Positions 25,941 through 33,270 of a stretch of 34,137 nt of DNA are shown in pieces. Position numbers and translations under genes: made by a program. The DNA comes from an uncultured Gammaproteobacteria bacterium (lineage in GTDB: Bacteria > Pseudomonadota > Gammaproteobacteria > Steroidobacterales > Rariloculaceae): positions 1 through 34,137 of the forward strand of contig CAJWKT010000013.1 in assembly GCA_913041665.1 (NCBI GenBank). Reading direction: 5' to 3'. The notes under the pieces were generated by a model. That model was not told the DNA's origin and searched no databases. It was given only the letters and a program-made list of their open reading frames with translations. How positions within the stretch are numbered: the stretch's first letter is position 1; the number at the start of each line of letters is the position of its first letter.

Positions 25941-26981
25941 ATGAACAACCGAACTGTATTGATACTTCTTGGTGTAGCGGCAGTGCTGATACTACTTGCC
26001 TCGCTTGGAAGCCTGCAGAAAGAGCCGGAAAGCGCTCAGGCAGACCGTCTCTTTTTCCCGGAACTGGAGTCAATCCTGGGCGAGGCAAATCAGGTAACGA
26101 TCCTAAAGGCCGGAAATGAACCTGTCGCAACGCTTCGGCGCACCGCCGAGGCCTGGACTGTTGCGGAAAGGGACGGATACCCGGCCGACTTTGCCAAGTT
26201 TCGGTCTGGCCTGCTTGACCTGGCAGAAGCCCGTGTAGTGGAGGTCAAGACATCGGACCCAGACCAGTACGGCCGACTCGGGGTCGAAGACGTGTCTCAG
26301 GACACGGCGACCGGTGTCGCGGTAAGGATCGAGTCCTCAGATGATTCGGCGACTGTCCTCGTTGGAGAAGCTGAAGGGGAATACCGCTACCTCCGCCAGG
26401 CAGACCAGGCTGAGAGTTACCTGGTCGATCGTAACCCTGATTTCGGAACCGAAACGACGGACTGGCTGGACACGAGCCTTCTCGACATCGGCGGGGAACG
26501 GGTCCGGCAGGTGAGTGTTACGCATCCGGACGGGGAAACGGTCCTGGTTCGAAAAACCGATGTGACACAAGCCAATTTTTCCGTGGAGAACATGCCCGAA
26601 GGGCGTGAGCTACTCTATGACAGCGTTGCGAATGTGATGGGGAACGTTCTGGAGCGTCTGCGTTTCGATGACGTAGCAAAAGCGGATGAAGTTGAAAATG
26701 CGATTCTGGTCGAGTTTCTTACCTTCGACGGGCTCCGCGTGACGGCAGAGGCATCGGAAACCGATGACCAGGGCTGGATTCGTTTCACGGCGGACCATGA
26801 ACCGGCCGAAGCGGACCTGGAAGCCGAGCCCGGGGAAAGCGGACCAGACACGGAGACAGAAGCGGCTGAGCTCAACCGGCGCCTTTCCGGTTGGACCTTC
26901 CAGATCCCGAGATTCAAGTATGAGCAGATGACGCGTAGCATTGAGGACTTGCTGCAGTCGGAGCCTGAACCGAGCCCCTAA
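25941..26981 (+). CDS. DUF4340 family membrane-anchored protein
   Basis: A 346-residue protein with one N-terminal anchor (TVLILLGVAAVLILLASLGSL), then a DUF4340-type periplasmic part. Its repeating beta motifs include VTILKAGNEPVATLRRTAEAWTVAE, AVRIESSDDSATVLVGEAEGEYRYLR and SYLVDRNPDF. The stretch near residues 285-305 is very acidic (AEADLEAEPGESGPDTETEA). DUF4340 proteins commonly follow GldG-like genes, which this gene does after 4 nt; they are presumed to work with the transporter, but no activity is known. The cluster ends here, and the sequence turns AT-rich downstream. Confidence 0.88.
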   Translation: MNNRTVLILLGVAAVLILLASLGSLQKEPESAQADRLFFPELESILGEANQVTILKAGNEPVATLRRTAEAWTVAERDGYPADFAKFRSGLLDLAEARVVEVKTSDPDQYGRLGVEDVSQDTATGVAVRIESSDDSATVLVGEAEGEYRYLRQADQAESYLVDRNPDFGTETTDWLDTSLLDIGGERVRQVSVTHPDGETVLVRKTDVTQANFSVENMPEGRELLYDSVANVMGNVLERLRFDDVAKADEVENAILVEFLTFDGLRVTAEASETDDQGWIRFTADHEPAEADLEAEPGESGPDTETEAAELNRRLSGWTFQIPRFKYEQMTRSIEDLLQSEPEPSP

Positions 26982-27092
26982 CAGAACGGCCCTTCCCCGG
27001 TCACAAACACAAACTTGGCCAGATTCAATGAATGCTATCCGACAAAAATGTTAGATACGCTGATGGGCGGATTAAATAACGCAGAAAATTTT

Positions 27093-27097
27093 AAGGA
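27093..27097 (+). promoter_or_regulatory. Shine-Dalgarno placing a probable ATT start
   Basis: AAGGA is followed, after 8 nt, by ATT at 27106 in the frame of the lipid kinase. No ATG, GTG or TTG exists in that frame between the upstream stop (27073-27075) and the conserved NPVSGGG motif. Confidence 0.5.
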
Positions 27098-27105
27098 TTA
27101 AACAA

Positions 27106-28005
27106 ATTCCTAAGAAGAAATTTTGCATTCTAATCAACCCGGTTTCTGGTGGCGGGAAGACCATCAAAATTTTTTCCAAAATTCAACCACTCTTTGATAC
27201 TCATTTTGTCGAAAGCACTCAGCATTTCAGTGATCATCCTGGGTTTATTACGGATTTTGTTATCAACAATAATTTGTCTGAGTTTGATGGTTTATGTGTT
27301 ATGGGAGGAGACGGCACCATTCACGAAACAGTCCTTGGCCTGATGGAGTCAGGCCAGGGGCGAAGCGTTCCTCTGGGGATTATCCCTGGCGGAACCGGTA
27401 ATGCTTTTATCGGGGATTTAGGATGTCGGGATCCGGTTCAGGCAGCCAATCAAATCATTGATGGCAAAGTGAGCTTGATAGATATTATGCGGATCACCCA
27501 GAGAGAAGAAATTACTTACGCATTTAATGTTATCGGCTGGGGGATGGCTTCAGACGTGAATATTCAGGCAGAACGGCTGCGGTGGCTTGGAAGTAGTCGA
27601 TACTCTTTTGCAGCTGTTATAAACATTATGAAATTTTTTAAAAAACGTCGCTTGAAAATGACGCTAGCTGGTGAAGTGATTGACTGTAACAGCCTCTTCT
27701 TTGTTGCTCTAAATACCATCCATACCGGAAAAGGCATGAAAATGGCTCCCCACGCAAAGTTAAATGATGGCTTGATTGATACAATTTTAGTCAGAGATGT
27801 ATCGAAATTAAAAGCACTGAAAATTTTCATACAGGTATTTTTTGGCGACCATATTTCTGATCCGTCAGTTGAATATCGGCAAGTAAAAACATTTTCTATT
27901 CATACCAAAGACGATTTTCTGAATATTGATGGCGAAAATACTGGTCAAACTCCGATTGAGGTTTCCATGATACCCAATGCATTGCAAATCTTTGCCGACC
28001 TTTAA
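27106..28005 (+). CDS. Diacylglycerol/sphingosine kinase-like lipid kinase (LCB5/YegS family)
   Basis: About 299 residues if read from ATT at 27106, giving (M)PKKKFCILINPVSGGGKT. Catalytic-domain motifs: INPVSGGG (nucleotide loop), VMGGDGTIHETVLGLM, and IPGGTGNAF. The segment IGWGMASDVNIQAERLRWLGSSRY resembles the diagnostic region of eukaryotic sphingosine kinases and long-chain-base kinases more than YegS/DgkB. ATP-dependent phosphorylation of a lipid hydroxyl at the membrane is expected; the substrate is not determined. A start at TTG 27274 would delete the first motif and is rejected. The base composition is clearly AT-richer than the flanking genes, so recent acquisition is possible. A frameshift from a 17-codon ORF (27048-27101) is the alternative to the ATT start. 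Confidence 0.85.
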   Translation: MPKKKFCILINPVSGGGKTIKIFSKIQPLFDTHFVESTQHFSDHPGFITDFVINNNLSEFDGLCVMGGDGTIHETVLGLMESGQGRSVPLGIIPGGTGNAFIGDLGCRDPVQAANQIIDGKVSLIDIMRITQREEITYAFNVIGWGMASDVNIQAERLRWLGSSRYSFAAVINIMKFFKKRRLKMTLAGEVIDCNSLFFVALNTIHTGKGMKMAPHAKLNDGLIDTILVRDVSKLKALKIFIQVFFGDHISDPSVEYRQVKTFSIHTKDDFLNIDGENTGQTPIEVSMIPNALQIFADL

Positions 28006-28251
28006 AATTTACAGCGTACTTCTTAACTAAAAATCATACTGAAAAAAAACACCGCATTGGATTTGCATAGAGTTTCTTCTTCGGAAAAATTTTGGCCTCT
28101 GTTGATGAGACAGGGAAACAAATCCAATCTGCCAACGAGGCTCGATTCTTTTTTTTGAAAAGCTAATATATTTGTTTTTAGAACGTTTTTTTGTAGCATG
28201 GTCACCAGACAATAATTTAAAGTATTTTTAATTGACTAAGGTTTTGCCCCG
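28006..28251. other. AT-rich intergenic region with a 10-bp inverted repeat
   Basis: No convincing gene. It contains the perfect inverted repeat ATTGGATTTG (28056-28065) / CAAATCCAAT (28119-28128) with a 53-nt interior, and long A/T runs. Two overlapping minus-strand frames of about 60 codons are low-complexity and unsupported. It may hold the promoter of the next gene, but no standard -35/-10 pair stands out. Confidence 0.4.
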
Positions 28252-29631
28252 ATGAAAAAAACATGGGCAGTCACTGGCCTTCGCCTGCACCAATTGCATT
28301 TGGTTCTTCTGGTTTTTGCCCTAGTGCCTGCTGTAACTGCTGCACAAACTGCAACTGACTCACTCGACCCAATACCCGGTCCGCGAGACTGCTTCTGGGC
28401 GAGGGGGCCCCATAGTGCGGATCCTTATATCAACTTGGCTTACCCGGATGCCAACGTATTTTACTGGGCCGCGGCATTTACAATTCCTCAAGGGACTAGG
28501 TTTTCGATCGAAGGACACTATCCCCATTCACGATACATGTCTTTCATTAGTTACGATGAACGTGGTAGGCCTATTGAGTCACTTGCTGATTATTTAATTG
28601 AATCCGACTCCCACAACCCCTTTATCTCCGAAAGCCCAAGAGATAACGGTAATCGCGAATACAAGATAGATATTTTAAATGCCCATCCGGCGTCTGATCG
28701 TCAAGTGGGGGAAGTTCTTAACATAGACAGCAACAATGTCCTGCATGTTCCTGCCTACGGGGCAGGACAACAAGTGATCCTTTATCGAATTTACCTGCCT
28801 GATGAAGGCAAGGCCCCCGGCGGCGGTGTGAACCTACCATCCCCGGTATTGGTTCTGGAGGATGGCACGGAACTCCGAGGCAGCAACGCCTGCGGGGCCC
28901 TTCAAACAGATCAACAGGTGGCGATCACTATCGATGCCCTGGGGATCCCGACCCAGCAGTACCGTGAGCTTATCTCGCAGCCAAACAAGCCCGATACCTG
29001 GCCCGCACATAATCCTCCGGAATGGTTTATCCAGCTTGACCGTCAAAGCTTGATTGGAATGTATACGGGTGACATTGATCCTGATGCACCAAGAAGCGAG
29101 GGAGGCTTTTATCCAAACCTTGATAATCATTACATCAGGACAATAGTTAACCGGAAGCACGGAAAAGTTTTGCTTATAAGAGGTAGGGCCCCCACTACTC
29201 CGAAAACTTATCACGGAGAAACCCCGATGGGGGCTGGTGAACTTCGCTACTGGTCAGTGTGCTCCAATCAAAGCTTTGTCAACACACGAGTGAACGACTG
29301 CGTGTTTGATGAGGAAATACCCGTGAGTGTAGACGGTTTGTACACAATCGCTATCAGTAGGCCTGAAGATCGGCCAAGGAACGCTATCAAAGAATGTGGA
29401 ATTGCCTGGCTTCCGATGGCCCGGGATGGGGATGGAATGTTTGACCCGGACGTAACCATTGTCCAAATCAGGCACATGCTGTCGGCACCCGATTTCGACT
29501 ACTCTATTCAGCGGGTTCATAAACAAAGTGACCTGGAAAGCACGATGGGGCCCTATATGCCAAGGTCAAGGTATCTCATGCCGAATCAAGTGGAAACAAT
29601 TTTTCCTTGCTTGTTAGACGCCGTGCAATAA
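28252..29631 (+). CDS. Secreted conserved protein of unknown function
   Basis: A 459-residue protein with a signal peptide (LVLLVFALVPAVTAAQT, cleavage near residue 32). The mature part begins with DCFWARGPHSADPYINLAYPDANVFYWAAAF, then EGHYPHSRYMSFISYDERGRPIESL, a pattern I remember from uncharacterised secreted proteins of actinobacteria and proteobacteria. Several Cys residues (SNACGAL, WSVCSNQ, NDCVFDEE, KECGIAWL, FPCLL) could form disulfides in the periplasm. The C-terminal part has an IRHMLSAPDFDYSIQ helix. No catalytic motif is recognisable. AAGG lies about 10 nt before the ATG. It is a single gene, convergent with the CurA-like gene. Confidence 0.8.
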   Translation: MKKTWAVTGLRLHQLHLVLLVFALVPAVTAAQTATDSLDPIPGPRDCFWARGPHSADPYINLAYPDANVFYWAAAFTIPQGTRFSIEGHYPHSRYMSFISYDERGRPIESLADYLIESDSHNPFISESPRDNGNREYKIDILNAHPASDRQVGEVLNIDSNNVLHVPAYGAGQQVILYRIYLPDEGKAPGGGVNLPSPVLVLEDGTELRGSNACGALQTDQQVAITIDALGIPTQQYRELISQPNKPDTWPAHNPPEWFIQLDRQSLIGMYTGDIDPDAPRSEGGFYPNLDNHYIRTIVNRKHGKVLLIRGRAPTTPKTYHGETPMGAGELRYWSVCSNQSFVNTRVNDCVFDEEIPVSVDGLYTIAISRPEDRPRNAIKECGIAWLPMARDGDGMFDPDVTIVQIRHMLSAPDFDYSIQRVHKQSDLESTMGPYMPRSRYLMPNQVETIFPCLLDAVQ

Positions 29632-29660
29632 GATTTTCAGCACAAATTTTCGGAAGGATT

Positions 29661-29695
29661 AAAAAAGAATTGGCGAGGGTAGGAGAACCAACCCT
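29661..29695 (-). terminator. Candidate terminator of the CurA-like gene
   Basis: On the minus strand, starting at the stop codon, AGGGT-T-GG, loop TTCT, CC-T-ACCCT forms a hairpin (29695-29676). It is followed, after about 9 nt, by TTTTTT (29666-29661). The U-tract is a little distant, so it is moderately supported. Confidence 0.4.
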
Positions 29696-30708
29696 TACTC
29701 TGGCAATTTAATCATCAGCTTGCCGAAATTCTCGCCACTGAACAGCCTGAGCAGCGTGTCTGGAAAGATATCGACCGGACCTTCTGTGATGTCTTCGCGG
29801 CAGACAATTTTTCCTTCGGCACGCCAGGTTGCCAAATCCTTCAGCATCCCAGGCCACTTGTCACGGAAGTCAAAATAGATGAATCCCTCCATGCGGGAGC
29901 TCCGCATCAACAGCCTTATGTAATTGCTCGGACCCTGGAAGGATCTGGTTTCGTTGTACTGGGAAATGGCCCCGCAGATTACCACGCGCGCGCCCACATT
30001 GATGAAGGCCAACCCGGTGTTCAGCGTGTCGCCCCCGACATTGTCGAAAAACAAGTCGATACCATCCGGGCAAGCCCGGCCGAGGCTCTTGTAAAGGTTC
30101 TCTTTTTTGTAGTCGATCGCGGCATCGAATCCGAGCTCATCGATCAGATAGGCACACTTTTCGGGCCCGCCCGCAATGCCTACAGCCCTTCCTCCTTTGA
30201 GCTTGGCGATTTGCCCCACATGGGCCCCGACCGAACCCGCGGCCCCGGAGACCAGTGCCGTGTTACCGGCCTGAAACTGGCCAACTTCGAGCAACCCGCA
30301 ATAGGCGGTCAGGCCCGCTATGCCAAGCGTATTCAGATAGGTCTGGGGCGGTGCCAGTCCGGTATCGATTTTCATGTATTGGGAACCGTCCGAAATCGCA
30401 TAGTCCTGGACCCCGTCTAGTCCAGCAACCCAATCGCCCACCCGGTGGGCGCCACTGTTCGACGCGACAACCTCACCAACCGTAAGCGCACGCATGACCG
30501 CCCCAAGGCCAAGCACAGGGACATAGGAAGGCCTGTCGTTCATCCAGCCCCGCATTGCAGGATCAACCGAGATATAGCGTACTTTGACCAAGACCTCTTC
30601 CGGGCCAGGCTCCGACACTGGCTCTTCTGTGATAGCCCAATCCGCTGGTTTTGGGAGACCTTCCGGACGCGCGGCCAGTTGTACCTGACGGTTCAAGCGT
30701 TTACTCAT
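29695..30708 (-). CDS. NADP-dependent oxidoreductase, MDR superfamily (CurA/leukotriene B4 dehydrogenase-like)
   Basis: A 337-residue zinc-free medium-chain reductase. The N-terminus RQVQLAARPEGLPKPADWAI and VRYISVDPAMRGWMNDRPSYVPV are typical of the CurA/YncB (double-bond reductase) subfamily. The NADPH-binding motif is VSGAAGSVGAHVGQIAKLKGGRAVGIAGG. FDNVGGDTLNTGLAFIN and ICGAISQYN follow the usual order. Members reduce the C=C of enones with NADPH, for example curcumin or 2-alkenals, in the cytosol; the physiological substrate is unknown here. ATG at 30708. The quinone oxidoreductase gene lies upstream on the same strand with a 149-nt gap. Confidence 0.93.
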   Translation of the reverse strand: MSKRLNRQVQLAARPEGLPKPADWAITEEPVSEPGPEEVLVKVRYISVDPAMRGWMNDRPSYVPVLGLGAVMRALTVGEVVASNSGAHRVGDWVAGLDGVQDYAISDGSQYMKIDTGLAPPQTYLNTLGIAGLTAYCGLLEVGQFQAGNTALVSGAAGSVGAHVGQIAKLKGGRAVGIAGGPEKCAYLIDELGFDAAIDYKKENLYKSLGRACPDGIDLFFDNVGGDTLNTGLAFINVGARVVICGAISQYNETRSFQGPSNYIRLLMRSSRMEGFIYFDFRDKWPGMLKDLATWRAEGKIVCREDITEGPVDIFPDTLLRLFSGENFGKLMIKLPE

Positions 30709-30819
30709 GAGATTACGGTTCCCGATCTTTGATTAAATTAATTTCCGGATCTGGGTGGCCGAACCTGTCCCGATCCCGTCCAACCAATGATTTTAATGGT
30801 GATAATTTTACCTTATTTC

Positions 30820-30838
30820 AAGACCATTCTTAGGTCTT
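30820..30838 (+). terminator. Hairpin with downstream T-rich tract between the two MDR genes
   Basis: AAGACC and GGTCTT form a perfect six-pair stem with a 7-nt loop, followed on the plus strand by ACGTTTATTTCTTTTTT. Both flanking genes are on the minus strand, where no U-tract follows, so it may stop antisense transcription or act as a weak barrier. Confidence 0.3.
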
Positions 30839-30857
30839 ACGTTTATTTCTTTTTTGG

Positions 30858-31832
30858 CTACGGACTAAGGATGGTGCAGCCCGTTGTCCGGCGAGCCTCC
30901 AGATCCCGGTGTGCCTCCGCCGCACTTGACAGCGGATAGCGCTGGTTGACCTCAATGGAAACCTTTCCGCTACCGACCATGTTGAAAAGTGCGCTGCTGG
31001 CTTCTATCAATTCGTCCCGGGTTGCAATGAAGTTCCACAGTGTTGGCCGAGTAACGTAGAGGGATCCTCTGGTCTGGAGATCCAGTGGAGTGAAGGGCTC
31101 AACCAGGCCTGATGCATTCCCGAAACTCACCATGAAACCATGCGGGCGCAGACAGTCCAGGGACTGGACAAAAGTATCACGGCCTATGGAATCATAGACG
31201 ACTGGAACACCCTCACCGTCGGTCAGTTCTCGAACCCGGCCCACCACTTCTTCCTCAGCAAGCAGCACATGCTCACAACCGTGACCTAGCGCAACCTCTC
31301 GCTTCTCCTCTGTGCTGACGATGCCGATCACGCGGGCACCGATGCCACTGGCCCACTGGGAAAGAATTGAACCGACGCCCCCGGCTGCTGCATAAAGAAC
31401 AATCCACTGCCCCACCTGCACCGGGTACGAGCGATGAAGCAGATACCAGCTGGTCATGCCCTTCAGCATCATCGCAGCCGCGGTCTCATCTTCAACTCCC
31501 TGGGGTAATTTGACTAGCCTAGCCGCATCAAGGAGTCGCTCTTCAGAGTATCCATCGAGTGGTGGCGGGGTTACATAGGCCACCCGATCACCGACCTGTA
31601 CATGATCCACACCGCTCCCGACCGCGGATACCACGCCCGCGGCCTCACTGCCCAAACCACTAGGCAACTCGATCGGATATAGTCCGGAACGGAAGTAAGT
31701 ATCGATCAGATTCACACCGATCGCGGTGTGGGCAACGCGGGCCTCCCCAGGTCCTGGATCACCTGTAGCAACCTCAGTCCATTTAAGAACCTCCGGTCCA
31801 CCAAACTCGTCTAGCCGGATTGTTTTTGTCAT
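30858..31832 (-). CDS. Quinone oxidoreductase (NADPH, zeta-crystallin type)
   Basis: A 324-residue MDR enzyme without zinc. The protein starts MTKTIRLDEFGGPEVLKW, the usual opening of QorA-type proteins, so ATG at 31832 is chosen; the open frame runs to 31946 but that part would overlap the divergent reductase gene. NADPH-binding motif: YAAAGGVGSILSQWASGIGARVIG. Family signature: LMNMxGSG-like end NMVGSGKVSIEVNQRYPLSSAAEAHRDLEARRTTGCTIL. It reduces quinones by single-electron transfer or reduces alkenals in the cytosol. A GGTGAG precedes the start. It is divergent from the ferredoxin-reductase-like gene, with 66 nt between starts. Confidence 0.93.
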   Translation of the reverse strand: MTKTIRLDEFGGPEVLKWTEVATGDPGPGEARVAHTAIGVNLIDTYFRSGLYPIELPSGLGSEAAGVVSAVGSGVDHVQVGDRVAYVTPPPLDGYSEERLLDAARLVKLPQGVEDETAAAMMLKGMTSWYLLHRSYPVQVGQWIVLYAAAGGVGSILSQWASGIGARVIGIVSTEEKREVALGHGCEHVLLAEEEVVGRVRELTDGEGVPVVYDSIGRDTFVQSLDCLRPHGFMVSFGNASGLVEPFTPLDLQTRGSLYVTRPTLWNFIATRDELIEASSALFNMVGSGKVSIEVNQRYPLSSAAEAHRDLEARRTTGCTILSP

Positions 31833-31898
31833 GCTCACCGCCGAAATCCAAGAGTAGGTTAGAATCATAGCGCAGTGATAGCAAACAAACGGGACCTC

Positions 31899-33131
31899 AT
31901 GCCCGAACACCTCGTAATCATTGGCAGCGGCCAAGCCGCCGCCCAAGCGGTCCAGACCCTCCGCCAGGAAAAATTTAGCGGGCCAATCACCATTGTCGGT
32001 GAAGAAGCCTACCCGCCTTATCAGCGGCCACCCCTGTCGAAGAAATACCTGGCCGGGGAACTCAGTGTTGAGCGTCTTTACCTAAAGCCTGTCAGTCACT
32101 ACAAGAATAAGGATGTGACGATGAGGCTTGGAGAAAAAGTAACGGCCCTGGAGCCAGAAAAATCCAGGGTGGTTCTGGAGAACGGACAAACGATTACTTT
32201 CAGTCGCCTCCTGCTCGCGACGGGCAGCCATGTCCGAAAGCTTCAGATACCGGGCGAAGATCTGGACGGAATACATTATCTGCACACCATCGAGGATGCG
32301 AACGCTATCGCGGAGGGTCTGAAGAGGGGCTCCCGATTGGTGATTGTCGGAGCCGGCTATATCGGTCTGGAAGTAGCTGCAGTTGCGATCAAGCGAGGTG
32401 TGGCTGTCACAGTCCTGGAAGCTCTCGACCGAGTGATGGCAAGAGTTGTCTCCCCAGAAGTTTCAAACTTCTACCTTGGCTATCATCAAAAAAAAGGCGC
32501 GAACATTCTCTGCAATACCGCGGTTACACGCTTCTCTGGAGAAAAAAAAGTAGACCGGGTTGAAACAGCGGATGGGAGACATTTCCCGTGCGATCTTGCA
32601 ATTGTCGGTATAGGGGTCGAGCCTGCAACCGAACTAGCAGAGGCTGCGGGGCTCGCATGCAACAATGGAATTCTCGTGGATGAGTTTGCTCGTACCCAGC
32701 ATCCAGACATTTTTGCCGCGGGTGACTGCACTAACCATCCGAATCACCAAACAGGTGCCCGGGTTCGCTTGGAGTCAGTCCACAACGCAATTGAACAAGC
32801 TAAGACTGCAGCCTCAAACATGCTAGGCAAACCCAAGAGATACGAAGACGTGCCCTGGTTCTGGTCAGACCAGTACGACCTCAAGCTTCAGATCGTAGGA
32901 CTCTCCGAAGGGTATGACCAGGTCGTGATCCGAGGTGAACCCAGCCAAGAAACTTTCGCCGCGTTCTATTTTAGAAGCGGGAAAATCATAGCTATCAATG
33001 CCATCAATAGCCCCAGAGAATTCATGCTTGGAAAAAAACTAATTTCTCAGGAGAAAACTATTGCACCCGAAAAGCTTGCCAACCAAGCCCTGAACTTCAT
33101 GGACCTTGCCAAGAAGGCCATAGACCAATGA
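31899..33131 (+). CDS. FAD-dependent ferredoxin/rubredoxin-type reductase
   Basis: A 410-residue flavoprotein of the bacterial ferredoxin-NAD reductase family that serves P450s, Rieske oxygenases or rubredoxin. The FAD fold starts HLVIIGSGQAAAQAVQTLR, the RPPLSKKYLAGE segment is diagnostic, and NADH binding is at VIVGAGYIGLEVAAVAIKRG. The FAD end motif is HPDIFAAGDCTNHP, and the C-terminal reductase domain has VPWFWSDQYDLKLQIVG. ATG 31899 gives a standard start; a GTG at 31875 is 8 codons further up. No ferredoxin or P450 gene lies next to it, so the electron partner is unknown. NADH preference is inferred from the family. Confidence 0.92.
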   Translation: MPEHLVIIGSGQAAAQAVQTLRQEKFSGPITIVGEEAYPPYQRPPLSKKYLAGELSVERLYLKPVSHYKNKDVTMRLGEKVTALEPEKSRVVLENGQTITFSRLLLATGSHVRKLQIPGEDLDGIHYLHTIEDANAIAEGLKRGSRLVIVGAGYIGLEVAAVAIKRGVAVTVLEALDRVMARVVSPEVSNFYLGYHQKKGANILCNTAVTRFSGEKKVDRVETADGRHFPCDLAIVGIGVEPATELAEAAGLACNNGILVDEFARTQHPDIFAAGDCTNHPNHQTGARVRLESVHNAIEQAKTAASNMLGKPKRYEDVPWFWSDQYDLKLQIVGLSEGYDQVVIRGEPSQETFAAFYFRSGKIIAINAINSPREFMLGKKLISQEKTIAPEKLANQALNFMDLAKKAIDQ

Positions 33132-33270
33132 ACGGGTACTCAGGGGTTTTATGAAAGAAATCTTGTCTGTGCATTATGAACTTAAGGAGTTCAGCTCCAT
33201 GTATAGGATGACTCTCATTGCTGTCTGTGCGGTACCCAGACCCCCACCTTAGATAATCGCCCAGGCCTTC
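33132..33270. other. Convergent intergenic region with small hairpin
   Basis: GAACT (33178-33182) pairs with AGTTC (33188-33192), and an alternative GGAG/CTCC dyad overlaps it. No U-tract follows, so it is not a clear terminator. A 33-codon frame (33151-33252) is the only other structure and is unsupported. Confidence 0.25.

Noticed and set aside
27048-27101. 17-codon ORF directly before the lipid kinase, as leader peptide
   Set aside because: No Shine-Dalgarno of its own and no attenuator-like hairpin; kept only as the alternative frameshift explanation for the kinase start.
27149-27343. Hydrophobic 64-codon frame inside the start of the lipid kinase
   Set aside because: It is the shadow of the kinase reading frame, which carries the conserved INPVSGGG and GGDGT motifs.
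28023-28212. Two overlapping minus-strand frames of about 60 codons
   Set aside because: They share the same DNA in different frames, are rich in Lys/Phe/Ser from A/T runs, and lack plausible starts or motifs.
30211-30732. Several plus-strand frames opposite the CurA-like gene
   Set aside because: Arg/Pro-rich antisense shadows of a well-supported MDR gene.
33151-33252. 33-codon frame with AGGGG four bases before its ATG
   Set aside because: Too short, ends in a Pro-rich tail, lies in a convergent intergenic region, and nothing recognisable is encoded.
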